This document shows, in pieces, positions 47,362-54,120 of a stretch of 64,000 nt of DNA. The notes below the pieces were generated by a model that did not search any database, was not told where the DNA came from, and saw only the letters and a list, made by a program, of their open reading frames with translations. This stretch comes from Silvimonas terrae (GTDB lineage Bacteria; Pseudomonadota; Gammaproteobacteria; Burkholderiales; Chitinibacteraceae): NCBI RefSeq assembly GCF_014202765.1, contig NZ_JACHHN010000002.1, positions 558,001 through 622,000 on the forward strand, written 5' to 3'. Every line of letters starts with the position of its first letter. The stretch's first letter is position 1. A program made the translations under genes and the position numbers.

Positions 47362-47618
47362 TGACAGCGGCAGCGACGATCAAGAATCTGGCGGTGGCCG
47401 TTGTTGCCGGTGTGGCAGCGATGCTGATCTATGACAGCATCAAAAAACGGGCTGCGACGGCATCGCAACCCGTTGTCGGTTCACCGTCTGGCCCGCAACA
47501 GACGTTTACGGGCGGCATTATCAGTATCAATCCGGGATCGGCCAGCGCGGTACTGAATGCATCAATGCCAGACTCGGCCCGGATCGGGCCAACGGCACCA
47601 CTGATTTACAACCTCTAG
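47361..47618 (+). CDS. Phage membrane protein, 85 aa
   Basis: From the ATG at 47361 a one-span N-terminus (NLAVAVVAGVAAMLIYDSI), basic KKRAAT, then a beta-type, Gly/Ser-rich part. Last gene of the operon; a strong terminator follows 65 bases later. Possibly a lysis or virion membrane protein. Confidence 0.68.
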   Translation: MTAAATIKNLAVAVVAGVAAMLIYDSIKKRAATASQPVVGSPSGPQQTFTGGIISINPGSASAVLNASMPDSARIGPTAPLIYNL

Positions 47619-47683
47619 CTTGTAAAAGCGTGTTGATTGACTAGGTTGAGAGCGTCCCTTGTTGCCCCCTGCAACAGGACGCT

Positions 47684-47721
47684 GCCACCAGACTCACTCC
47701 CTGAAGTCTGGTGGCTTTTTT
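47684..47721 (+). terminator. Strong intrinsic terminator of the late operon
   Basis: GCCACCAGACT and AGTCTGGTGGC form an 11-pair stem with a 10-base loop, followed by six T. It closes the plus-strand late operon; the convergent gene ends just beyond. Confidence 0.93.
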
Positions 47722-47722
47722 G

Positions 47723-48085
47723 TTAGCCTCGCCAGTTGTAGGCCCTGCAGAACATCTCAAAGAACTGCTGGTTGTACATCACGGGCGGCGGCCAGTTGCC
47801 TTCGTGTTTGCAACGCTGGATTTTCTCGATGACGCCACTGGTCCGTATGAATGCCTCGCGGCGCTCCACGGACAGGAAATAATGGTTCACAACGAAGTGC
47901 AGCCAGTAGTCGATGTCCAGCGCGGTGACCGATTCGGTTTTCCATCGCTTCTGATAAGCTGCCGACGCGACGCGCCCACGGCGCACGGCGAGATTGAATG
48001 CGAAGTTCTTTTCACGCCGCAGTTTGGCCAGCGTGGCAGGATGGATGTGTGGCGCCCGGGGATTCTGCTTTTGTTTTTGTTGCAT
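47723..48085 (-). CDS. Minus-strand prophage protein, 120 aa (unknown), next to dif
   Basis: A basic, soluble protein (LAKLRREKNFAFNLAVRRGR, ALDIDYWLHFVVNHYFLSVE). A fragment is kept in the remnant prophage, so the gene is old in this phage group. Its place beside the attachment site and opposite to the late operon suggests expression in the lysogen, perhaps as a regulator or recombination helper. The family is not recognised. Confidence 0.68.
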   Translation of the reverse strand: MQQKQKQNPRAPHIHPATLAKLRREKNFAFNLAVRRGRVASAAYQKRWKTESVTALDIDYWLHFVVNHYFLSVERREAFIRTSGVIEKIQRCKHEGNWPPPVMYNQQFFEMFCRAYNWRG

Positions 48086-48213
48086 GTATCACCTGAAGTT
48101 GTGCGGTTTTGTTGTTGTTTTACAAGGCGTTACAAAGAAGTGGGTTTTGTAGTTATCCTACGAAATGAGGGGCCCGGATCGTAGCTTTTTCGGGTTACCG
48201 GGATGTGACCATC

Positions 48214-48241
48214 AGTTCGTATAATGTATATTATGTTAAGT
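48214..48241. repeat. dif-like XerCD site B, between the PM2-like and filamentous prophages
   Basis: Arm AGTTCGTATAA, centre TGTATA and arm TTATGTTAAGT. It matches the proteobacterial dif consensus almost completely (E. coli has GCGCATAA TGTATA TTATGTTAAA in the same places). It is the most complete of the sites and may be the functional chromosomal dif. The 140 bases to the next gene show nothing else. Confidence 0.88.
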
Positions 48242-48384
48242 TACTAATGCGTCTGTTGTCATTCCTGGGGGTTCTGCGCAAGGTCAAGTCAGACAGGTTT
48301 TGCGCCCCTCTCGCAGTCTGAAAAGAAACCGATACTCCTTGAACCCGCCGACGAACGGCGGGTTTTTCGTTTCAAGGGCGCTAC

Positions 48385-48837
48385 ATGGATAACAACAGAA
48401 AATTTCCCCACACCGACTTTAAATCGAATCCGAACGACCTCATGCACGCGATGTTTTCCGTTTCCATGACGGAAATCGCACAGACATGCAAAGTCAGCCT
48501 GGACACCGTGCACGCATGGAAAAACGGCATAGAGCCCGTTCCGTACATGGCCTACCAGTTGCTGGTGTTCAAAGCATTGGGACGTATTCCAGAAGGTTTT
48601 GGCAGCTGGTCTGGCTGGACGCTGATTGAAGACCGAATCTATCCGCCCGGCGCAACCTACAAAGGCGCGGCTAGGCAGATTGAACTGATGTTTATTGATC
48701 ACTACCGGATCGACCGACAGCTATGTGAGAACCAGGCGTCGCACATCGAGGGACTCCAACGCCGGCATGACTTTTACAAGCGCCAGTGCGGGCTTGAATC
48801 ACGCTTGGGCATGATGGTTCTCAACCTGTTTGGATAA
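48385..48837 (+). CDS. XafT-like (DUF3653) HTH protein, possible Xer recombination activator
   Basis: 150 residues. The N-terminal part has a helix-turn-helix pattern MTEIAQTCKVSLDTVHAWKN, then the DUF3653-type segment FGSWSGWTLIEDRIYPPGATY and a charged helical tail. XafT of the Vibrio TLC satellite phage and XafG of the gonococcal island share such a region and activate XerD at dif. The gene begins 143 bases from dif-like site B, which fits. Two decayed copies lie at 56.95 and 57.8 kb. The functional assignment is inference from this family memory and position. Confidence 0.62.
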   Translation: MDNNRKFPHTDFKSNPNDLMHAMFSVSMTEIAQTCKVSLDTVHAWKNGIEPVPYMAYQLLVFKALGRIPEGFGSWSGWTLIEDRIYPPGATYKGAARQIELMFIDHYRIDRQLCENQASHIEGLQRRHDFYKRQCGLESRLGMMVLNLFG

Positions 48838-49197
48838 CTACTTCTTGGCGCACGGCGTGTCTTGAAAAAGCACGCCACCGGAAGCATCACGACATTTATA
48901 GATCACGGTATTAGCCGGTTGGGGCTCTGAGAGCAACTGATCCATCGTAGGGCCAGCTTTCTTTAGCGGGGGCGCTGTGGAGCCCGCCGGCGCTATGTTG
49001 ATTGGCGACATTGAAGCCGCTTCAGGAAGATAAACCTTTACGACCGGTGGCGCGTCCGGATGTGTCTGTTTTTGCCATGGCAATGCAAGCGTGGCGACAC
49101 GACCATCTCCAAGAGAAAAATGAAATGGCCCCCAATGATCCAGCGCCGAAAATACGAGCAGATCGACCAGCAGAAACATAAAGATCGCGAGTTTCAT
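48838..49197 (-). CDS. Membrane-anchored DUF4124-like protein
   Basis: 119 residues: N-terminal signal or anchor (LAIFMFLLVDLLVFSAL), a Pro-rich linker, and a C-terminal YKCRDASGGVLFQDTPCAKK, the short two-Cys pattern of DUF4124 proteins. It is periplasmic. It lies convergent to the XafT-like gene (adjacent stops). Probably a cargo or host gene trapped in the phage; the function is unknown. Confidence 0.68.
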   Translation of the reverse strand: MKLAIFMFLLVDLLVFSALDHWGPFHFSLGDGRVATLALPWQKQTHPDAPPVVKVYLPEAASMSPINIAPAGSTAPPLKKAGPTMDQLLSEPQPANTVIYKCRDASGGVLFQDTPCAKK

Positions 49198-49349
49198 TGT
49201 TTTTATGATCGGTTAACGTGACGCGATCATAGTCGAAAACCCGGTTCAGCAATAAGGGGGTCGCGGCACAGAATCCGGGCGGGACGCCCCGCCCTACTTC
49301 GCCGCTCGCACCCCGCAAGCGGGGCCCCAGTCGCGGCTCTCCAGATATT

Positions 49350-49436
49350 CGTAACAGTTACGATATATCCGACAGACGGTCTATTTATCGTCACTGTTAC
49401 GCTAATGTATTTGTTATAATTATCGTAACAGTTACG
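49350..49436. promoter_or_regulatory. Three copies of a 13-bp operator-like palindrome
   Basis: CGTAACAGTTACG at 49350-49362 and 49424-49436, and the variant CGTCACTGTTACG at 49389-49401, just before the 93-aa gene at 49450. The stretch between is AT-rich with a possible -10 (TATAAT at 49415). Further copies are at 49727 and 54108. Most likely operators for a phage regulator. Confidence 0.75.
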
Positions 49437-49449
49437 TTAATGGTGCGAC

Positions 49450-49731
49450 ATGGCAAAGCAACCGGAAGACAAGAAAACTCTCGATCTGATCGAAGCCCCG
49501 AAGAAGCGCGGCAGGCCATCCACCGGCAATGCCAAGAGCGCCGCAGAGCGCATGCGAGCAATGAGGATGCGCGACAAGATTGATGGCGGCGCTACCGTAA
49601 AGCTGGATCACGAGGAAATTGCACTGATCTTGGCGGCGTTAAAAGCCCAATGGGGGAAAAGCTCCGCAAAAAATGCAACCTGGGATAACGGTGTGGCACA
49701 GTTACTGTATGAAAGAATAAAAACGTCGTAA
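49450..49731 (+). CDS. Small basic DNA-binding-like regulator, 93 aa
   Basis: The N-terminal part contains KKRGRPSTG, an AT-hook-like GRP core, then a basic helix (AKSAAERMRAMRMRDKI) and a C-terminal helical region that could mediate dimerisation. The gene is flanked by the 13-bp operator-like palindromes, three before and one overlapping its stop, so it is the best candidate for the protein that binds them. The function is inferred. Preceded by no strong ribosome site. Confidence 0.68.
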   Translation: MAKQPEDKKTLDLIEAPKKRGRPSTGNAKSAAERMRAMRMRDKIDGGATVKLDHEEIALILAALKAQWGKSSAKNATWDNGVAQLLYERIKTS

Positions 49732-49739
49732 CTGTTACG
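49727..49739. promoter_or_regulatory. Fourth operator-like palindrome, overlapping the 93-aa gene stop
   Basis: CGTAACTGTTACG; it includes the TAA stop. Its place behind the gene suggests looping or a role on the minus-strand transcript. Confidence 0.65.
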
Positions 49740-49748
49740 CAAAACAAA

Positions 49749-49774
49749 GCCCCGCACATTGTTGCGGGGCTTTT
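49749..49774. terminator. Bidirectional terminator after zot
   Basis: GCCCCGCA and TGCGGGGC form an eight-pair stem with a six-base loop, with T on the right and A on the left side. It separates the convergent 93-aa gene and zot. Confidence 0.88.
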
Positions 49775-49775
49775 A

Positions 49776-50945
49776 TCATGAGTTGCCCTGGGGCTGGTCT
49801 TTCAACTGAGGGTCACGCTGTGCGTAGTCTGAGGTGCGGCCAAATGGGTCAATTGGCCATTGAGTCACCAAGTAGCGCAAACCGTCAGAACGCCGGGTCA
49901 GAAAAACGCCCCGCTCGGTTTCTGCAACGCCCCAACCCATTGCGCGAAGCTGGGCAAAGGTGAACTCCTCTTTCAGGTGAAAAGAGTCATCCAGCACCTC
50001 AATCCGGCCTTCAATGTGGTTATGGCCAGAAATCATGGCCGAGAGCCGCGGGCGATATTTACTGAACAAATCTACCGGATATTGCTCTGGAGAATAGGCC
50101 TTGCTTGTGTCCGCCACGGCAGGCGCAGAAGCCGCCGCAGACGCCACCGGATGAAGTTGTGCCGGCTGAACCGACTGAGGCACCACAGTAGGATTTTGTG
50201 GCACCTGATACGCAACGCTTTGCTTTGGTTTCTCTGGCACCTTGACTGGTGACGCATGAAAGAAATGCCAGAGATAGCTGATCGCCAATACCCCGCCCAC
50301 AGCGGCCAGTGGCAGCCAGAACCTAAACGCCTTGGTCTTGAGAATGTTGGCGCGATCATCTGCATAGTGCGCCACGTTCTCAGCATCATCTCGTTTGGTC
50401 TTGTAGACGCCGAAGTACTTGGGGTCATATTTGCGCGTGCCACCGTTCACCTTGATGAATTTCTCAGGCTGTTTGGCTACCCACATTTCCCACTTGTAGT
50501 GGGTATCCCGCCCAATGGCCGTTTGCTTAACAAACAGCACCTTGTTCTCAACGCGGCGTTTCCAGATCGCGTGACAGTCACGCAAATCCTGGCCCATACA
50601 AACAATGTCCAAGCCACGATGACGATGCTGGGTTACAAACTCAGTCACCTTGTCAAGGATGTGACCCTTGGCTGGCCAGAAGTCCTGCAGCTCGTCAATA
50701 AGCACCAGTGAATCGTTGTCTACGAGCTCGTGGATGCGCGGTGTGTCATCCCATGCAATTGACGTCACCAACATGTCGACTTCGGCCAGTGGGCGGCCGG
50801 TCAGCTCCGCAATTTTTTCATGGTTCAGGCCCCGGATATTGGCAAAAACTCGACGGCCAGCCTTGACGGCAGGTAATAGGTGATAAATGACGGCTTCCCA
50901 CGTCTTGCCGTGCCCCGGCAAACCTTCATGAAAAGTAATGGCCAT
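49776..50945 (-). CDS. Zot-like/pI assembly ATPase of the filamentous phage
   Basis: From the ATG at 50945 (TAATG overlap with the pVI-like gene) 389 residues. Walker A is GLPGHGKT near residue 8-15; Walker B is SLVLIDELQDFWPAKG; a membrane span follows at about 214-232 (LPLAAVGGVLAISYLWHFF); the C-terminal periplasmic part is Pro/Val-rich then globular (FAQLRAMGWGVAETERGVFL). This is the pI/Zot plan: an inner-membrane motor that extrudes the phage. Two further Met codons upstream are possible. Confidence 0.93.
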   Translation of the reverse strand: MAITFHEGLPGHGKTWEAVIYHLLPAVKAGRRVFANIRGLNHEKIAELTGRPLAEVDMLVTSIAWDDTPRIHELVDNDSLVLIDELQDFWPAKGHILDKVTEFVTQHRHRGLDIVCMGQDLRDCHAIWKRRVENKVLFVKQTAIGRDTHYKWEMWVAKQPEKFIKVNGGTRKYDPKYFGVYKTKRDDAENVAHYADDRANILKTKAFRFWLPLAAVGGVLAISYLWHFFHASPVKVPEKPKQSVAYQVPQNPTVVPQSVQPAQLHPVASAAASAPAVADTSKAYSPEQYPVDLFSKYRPRLSAMISGHNHIEGRIEVLDDSFHLKEEFTFAQLRAMGWGVAETERGVFLTRRSDGLRYLVTQWPIDPFGRTSDYAQRDPQLKDQPQGNS

Positions 50946-51274
50946 TACCACTGCCCCAGCGTTGCAAGTTTGCGAAGAAGCCGGAAACCCACCCCGGCGC
51001 CAATGAGCGCAAGAGCCGGGCCAAAGCCTGTGGCAGACATAAAAAACAACATCCAGCCCGGCATTGACGAAGTCAGCGCATCAATACCACCGGACATGAA
51101 GTCCGGAACCGTAATCAGGTTCAGCAGTGTCAGCAGCGCATTGAAAAACATCTCAATCAACGCAACAAACAAGTCTGTAACCATGTCCCAGACCGCGCCA
51201 AAAGCAGCCTTCACCAGACCCAAAAACCATGCAACTACGCTGTCAAAGTATTTCGTCAGCCAAGACCAATCCAT
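50945..51274 (-). CDS. pVI-like minor coat protein (DUF2523 type)
   Basis: A 109-aa protein that is mostly membrane segments: VVAWFLGLVKAAFGAVWDM, LFVALIEMFFNALLTLLNLI and FFMSATGFGPALALIGAGVG. A protein of this size and shape between pIII and Zot is the pVI equivalent (DUF2523 in CTX-type phages), which ends the particle together with pIII. It overlaps zot by one base. Confidence 0.87.
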   Translation of the reverse strand: MDWSWLTKYFDSVVAWFLGLVKAAFGAVWDMVTDLFVALIEMFFNALLTLLNLITVPDFMSGGIDALTSSMPGWMLFFMSATGFGPALALIGAGVGFRLLRKLATLGQW

Positions 51275-51283
51275 GATTGCCCC

Positions 51284-52693
51284 TTAAAAAACAATCGCGA
51301 TCTTGAAGGCGTAAACAGCAGCCACGGCCAGAAGCACGGCCTTGATCAGCGGATAGATATTCATGGCTGTCGTTGAGCAAAACATATCGACATGCAGTGA
51401 CGGGAAAACGCCTCCAAGCGGCATGGGCATGGAAGGCGTATCCCAAACGGGGCAAGAGCCAGAGCCATTGAAAGTGAAGAAGTTTTTGCCGGCTGAGAAA
51501 ATCGGAAGCTTTGAGGCGGCCGTATAAAAGTTGTTGAACACATCGCTGAGTTTTTCACCGGTGGGCGTGTACAGATCACCCTTGCTCACTGCGCCAGTGC
51601 CTGTTTTGTCAGAGCCCGGGGTGTCCTGGCATGTCTGATTGGCCGGGCAAGGGGTCGGCGTCGGATTGCCGGTCGGTGCGGGTGTAGGTGTGCCCGTAGG
51701 AATGGTTCCGCCGGGAAGATTCGAGCACTTGGACAAGCACCCATCCGTATTGCTGGGCAATGAGGAGGTGGAATTGGTGCCTGTTTTTCCTCCACCCCCA
51801 TCCAGTTGGCCAGGGCCGGTTGTGTCAGCCGGATTGGGGGTCGGAGTGACGCCACCGGGATCGGGGGTAGGTGTCGGCGTGGGGTTTGTCTGGGACGGAA
51901 GATGTGCGTTGTTAACGCAGACATTCTGACCTTGAACCTGCCCAAAGGTGGTATTTGCAGGGCAATCGGAGGGGCTGTTCGGGTTGTTGTTGCTGTTGGT
52001 GGAGGATGCGGATTTGGCAGTATCAGAACCACTGCAAGTTGCACCGGTTGTAGTCAACGTGCCATTAAAGGTGGCTGGCTGGCCATCGGTCGTAGATGCA
52101 GTAACGTCAATGCCACGATCAGCGCCGCTCAAATTACTTAACGTGGCAGTGCAGCCCTGATAACAGGCAGTCATCGTGCCAGCGCGGGCAGCGGCAGTGG
52201 CGCCTTTCGCGAGATTGTAATTGTTGATTAATGCAGAGCCCCCGGAGGATGTGGTACCAGGAACGGGGACATCAAAAGTGCCAAGATTTGAACCTGCCTG
52301 ACACTTGCTGGGAGTCGGTGTGGGGGTGGGTGTAGGTGTCACGGAGGTGAAATGGGGCGAAATGCCGAGGCGATAACCTGCTTTTTGGCTCTGATCCGCA
52401 TACCACGTGCATTCCCAGTACAGAATCTGGTGTGCAGGTGTGCCGTCGTCGTAATAAGCATCTGGCGTAATAGTGTTCTGAGCGCCGGGCCACGGAGCAG
52501 TGGAAGTGCATTTGGATGCGATAGCCAGAAGGTCGGACGGAGAGCCTTGAATCGCGTTGACGTCATCGCCAACCCAATAATCAAGAACGCCAGGTGGGCG
52601 GGGCCCAGCCAAAGCGGTGTTGCTATACGCAATGGTCAGCAGAAAAGTAAGTGCAAGCCAGATGGCGCGAATCCCACTGCAACCAAGTTTCAT
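51284..52693 (-). CDS. pIII-like adsorption protein with Thr-Pro repeats
   Basis: From the ATG at 52693 about 469 residues; a start three codons upstream is possible. Signal peptide (LALTFLLTIAYSNTALAG), N-terminal receptor-binding domain with paired Cys, a run of Thr-Pro repeats (TPTPTPTPTPSK), a second Cys-rich domain, several further Pro/Thr/Gly-rich linkers, and a C-terminal domain that ends in a span (IKAVLLAVAAVYAFKIAIVF). This modular plan is that of filamentous phage pIII, which binds the pilus and TolA. The Thr-Pro linkers replace the Gly-rich linkers of Ff phages. Confidence 0.87.
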   Translation of the reverse strand: MKLGCSGIRAIWLALTFLLTIAYSNTALAGPRPPGVLDYWVGDDVNAIQGSPSDLLAIASKCTSTAPWPGAQNTITPDAYYDDGTPAHQILYWECTWYADQSQKAGYRLGISPHFTSVTPTPTPTPTPSKCQAGSNLGTFDVPVPGTTSSGGSALINNYNLAKGATAAARAGTMTACYQGCTATLSNLSGADRGIDVTASTTDGQPATFNGTLTTTGATCSGSDTAKSASSTNSNNNPNSPSDCPANTTFGQVQGQNVCVNNAHLPSQTNPTPTPTPDPGGVTPTPNPADTTGPGQLDGGGGKTGTNSTSSLPSNTDGCLSKCSNLPGGTIPTGTPTPAPTGNPTPTPCPANQTCQDTPGSDKTGTGAVSKGDLYTPTGEKLSDVFNNFYTAASKLPIFSAGKNFFTFNGSGSCPVWDTPSMPMPLGGVFPSLHVDMFCSTTAMNIYPLIKAVLLAVAAVYAFKIAIVF

Positions 52694-52754
52694 GTTTGTC
52701 ATCCACCGAGAGGGGCGCACCGGAGCAACCAGTCAGCGCCAGAACCAGAATCAA
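52623..52754 (-). CDS. Possible tiny lipoprotein overlapping the pIII gene start
   Basis: A TTG at 52754 overlaps the stop of the 24-aa gene (TTGA) and opens 43 codons with a lipobox LALTGC after a hydrophobic start. It runs in another frame into the pIII signal region. The arrangement resembles nested Rz1-type lipoproteins, but it has no independent ribosome site and may be chance. Confidence 0.3.
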   Translation of the reverse strand: MILVLALTGCSGAPLSVDDKHETWLQWDSRHLACTYFSADHCV

Positions 52755-52825
52755 CGCTTGAAGCCCATGACAACTGCGCCAGCTACGCAGATGCCCAGGA
52801 GAAAAAAGAGAGCAAACCAAATCAC
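52751..52825 (-). CDS. 24-aa membrane protein (pVII/pIX-like)
   Basis: A GTG at 52825, preceded by TTTGGGGGTCAC as ribosome site, opens 24 codons that are almost all one hydrophobic span (VIWFALFFLLGICVAGAVVM) and end with GFKR. It lies between the coat-gene terminator and pIII. The size fits the small end-cap proteins of filamentous phages. Confidence 0.5.
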   Translation of the reverse strand: MIWFALFFLLGICVAGAVVMGFKR

Positions 52826-52838
52826 GTGACCCCCAAAT

Positions 52839-52862
52839 AAAAAAAGGGGCCGAAGCCCCTTT
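52839..52862 (-). terminator. Intrinsic terminator behind the coat protein gene
   Basis: On the minus strand GGGGC-TTCG-GCCCC (a stable tetraloop) followed by seven T. It allows high expression of the coat and lower expression of pIII downstream, as in other filamentous phages. Confidence 0.92.
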
Positions 52863-52873
52863 CGGCACGCAGA

Positions 52874-53101
52874 TTAGGCGAACCAGCCAATCAGCTTGTT
52901 GTAGCCCCAGCGTGCAAAGCCCGGCAGCACCTTGATTGCAGCTACAGCGGTGATGGCTGCAACAACAGAAGTTGCATCAATCGCGCCAGAAACACCGGAA
53001 AAATCCAGCCCGCCAGCGGCAAAGGTAGGCGCAGCCAAAGCAGCGGCAGCAGTGGCAATACCAGCACGTACAAACAGCTTTTTCATCAGATTCGATTTCA
53101 T
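52874..53101 (-). CDS. pVIII-like major coat protein
   Basis: 75 residues: signal peptide with the cleavage site APTFAA|GG, a short amphipathic helix, one membrane span (VVAAITAVAAIKVLPGFA) and a C-terminal region with basic residues (RWGYNKLIGWFA) that would contact the DNA. This is the typical coat plan. A second Met five codons on could also start it. It is followed by a terminator with UUCG loop. Confidence 0.9.
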   Translation of the reverse strand: MKSNLMKKLFVRAGIATAAAALAAPTFAAGGLDFSGVSGAIDATSVVAAITAVAAIKVLPGFARWGYNKLIGWFA

Positions 53102-53111
53102 GATTCAGTCC

Positions 53112-53357
53112 TTATGGGAACATTTTGATAACAGAGCCAAAGGCCCACGACACGAGGTAGCAGATCAAGACCAGGCTAAGACCGGTCATGAACGCTTGCT
53201 GCAACACGCTGGAATCTGGAACGGTCCAAAGGTCCATAGCGGGCTGCAAACTCTGGTATTCCGTGCCCGTCATGAGCACGTAGCCGGTACATACATCCGG
53301 CGTATCGGTTGTGATTGAAGTGGGTTGCGAAGCAACCACCTGGAGGCAGGCGGGCAT
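53112..53357 (-). CDS. Small filamentous-phage membrane protein, 81 aa
   Basis: A soluble N-terminal part with two Cys and one C-terminal span (FMTGLSLVLICYLVSWAFGSV). It overlaps the 41-aa gene at the start (TGATG). Located directly before the coat gene, as are pVII/pIX-type proteins; exact role unknown. Confidence 0.68.
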   Translation of the reverse strand: MPACLQVVASQPTSITTDTPDVCTGYVLMTGTEYQSLQPAMDLWTVPDSSVLQQAFMTGLSLVLICYLVSWAFGSVIKMFP

Positions 53358-53482
53358 CAGTCCTGGTCCCAGCGCTCACGTTCTTCTGAGCCATCAGCAA
53401 AGCCATCGCTGTAACCCTCGTCGTATTCGGTTTCACCTTCATCATCACCAATGCCGAACAAGTCTCTGAGCCACTCAAGCAT
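53357..53482 (-). CDS. Acidic 41-aa phage protein
   Basis: ATG at 53482; begins MLEWLRDLFGIGDDEGETEY and is strongly acidic throughout. It overlaps both neighbours by a few bases, which supports translation. No family recognised; the acidic character might allow binding to basic coat parts. Confidence 0.6.
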   Translation of the reverse strand: MLEWLRDLFGIGDDEGETEYDEGYSDGFADGSEERERWDQD

Positions 53483-53582
53483 GACGAACCCCTTTCAATT
53501 CACGGATTACGTAGTAGGCGGCCAGAATCCCGACATCAAAGCCGAAGACAAGAACGCCCCAAAGAAGCCAGTACGAGTCCAT
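53475..53582 (-). CDS. 35-aa membrane protein
   Basis: ATG at 53582 overlaps the stop of the 65-aa gene (TAATGG). The product is one span (YWLLWGVLVFGFDVGILAAY) with a basic end (RELKGVRHA), similar to the tiny end-cap proteins pVII and pIX of filamentous phages. Confidence 0.6.
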   Translation of the reverse strand: MDSYWLLWGVLVFGFDVGILAAYYVIRELKGVRHA

Positions 53583-53779
53583 TAATTGGCCTCCCTGTAG
53601 AAACGAAACACGACCCAACGATTGAGGTTGTCCCGAGCGGTTTCTTCCGCGACGTCGAAAGCGTCAAAATGATCGGCTTGAGTAACGAGTGGGCGATAGT
53701 CGATACCACCCTCCCCGTCAGCCGCCATGAACAGCCCCGACTCGATGTCTTGAACAATGAAAGCCGGAACCATTGCCAT
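53582..53779 (-). CDS. 65-aa phage protein (unknown)
   Basis: A soluble, acidic protein (FIVQDIESGLFMAADGEGGI, DNLNRWVVFRFYREAN). It lies two bases after the ssDNA-binding-like gene and overlaps the next. Its end resembles small phage DNA-replication helpers, but no clear family is visible. Confidence 0.6.
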   Translation of the reverse strand: MAMVPAFIVQDIESGLFMAADGEGGIDYRPLVTQADHFDAFDVAEETARDNLNRWVVFRFYREAN

Positions 53780-53781
53780 GG

Positions 53782-54099
53782 TTAAACGGCCTTGTTAGCC
53801 ACCTGCGGCGCAGCAGCACCCAGCGGCGTGAAATCAACCAGTTGGAATTTGGTGACCTTGCCGTTGGTGACCATGTCGAGCACCAGCTCGCAATCGCAAG
53901 GAAACTTCACGTCCTTGCGCGTATGGAACAGGTCGGAGGTTGTGGACTTGTACTCAGCACAACCAAGACCCCGAGCCTGCCCGCGCGAATTATCCAGATC
54001 GACAGCCGCGTAAATGGTCGTACTGTCATAAGCCTTGCCATCTACGGTGTCTTTGAAATACTTCATGCCAAGCACCTTGGCGTTTTGTCGAATAATCAT
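53782..54099 (-). CDS. Filamentous-phage ssDNA-binding-like protein (gV/RstB position)
   Basis: 105 residues from the ATG at 54099. A beta-rich protein with KVLGMKYFKDTVDGKAYDST and VTKFQLVDFTP, in the place where gV-type or RstB-type proteins lie, directly after Rep. These coat the single-stranded phage genome. The ribosome site GGAG overlaps the fifth operator-like palindrome (54108-54120), so this gene is probably under its control. Confidence 0.7.
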   Translation of the reverse strand: MIIRQNAKVLGMKYFKDTVDGKAYDSTTIYAAVDLDNSRGQARGLGCAEYKSTTSDLFHTRKDVKFPCDCELVLDMVTNGKVTKFQLVDFTPLGAAAPQVANKAV

Positions 54100-54107
54100 G
54101 TTTTCTC

Positions 54108-54120
54108 CGTAACAGTTACG
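54108..54120. promoter_or_regulatory. Fifth operator-like palindrome, between rep and the ssDNA-binding-like gene
   Basis: CGTAACAGTTACG overlaps the rep stop and is 9 bases before the next start. It is identical to the copies near the 93-aa regulator gene. Confidence 0.75.

Noticed and set aside
51639-51929. Val/Gly-rich plus-strand frame in the pIII gene
   Set aside because: It is the mirror of the Thr-Pro repeat linkers.
51700-52350. Short-period repeats that might suggest a CRISPR or tandem array
   Set aside because: The periodicity comes from Thr-Pro and Gly/Pro codons in the pIII linkers; there are no spaced identical repeats, and no CRISPR-like array was seen elsewhere in the window.
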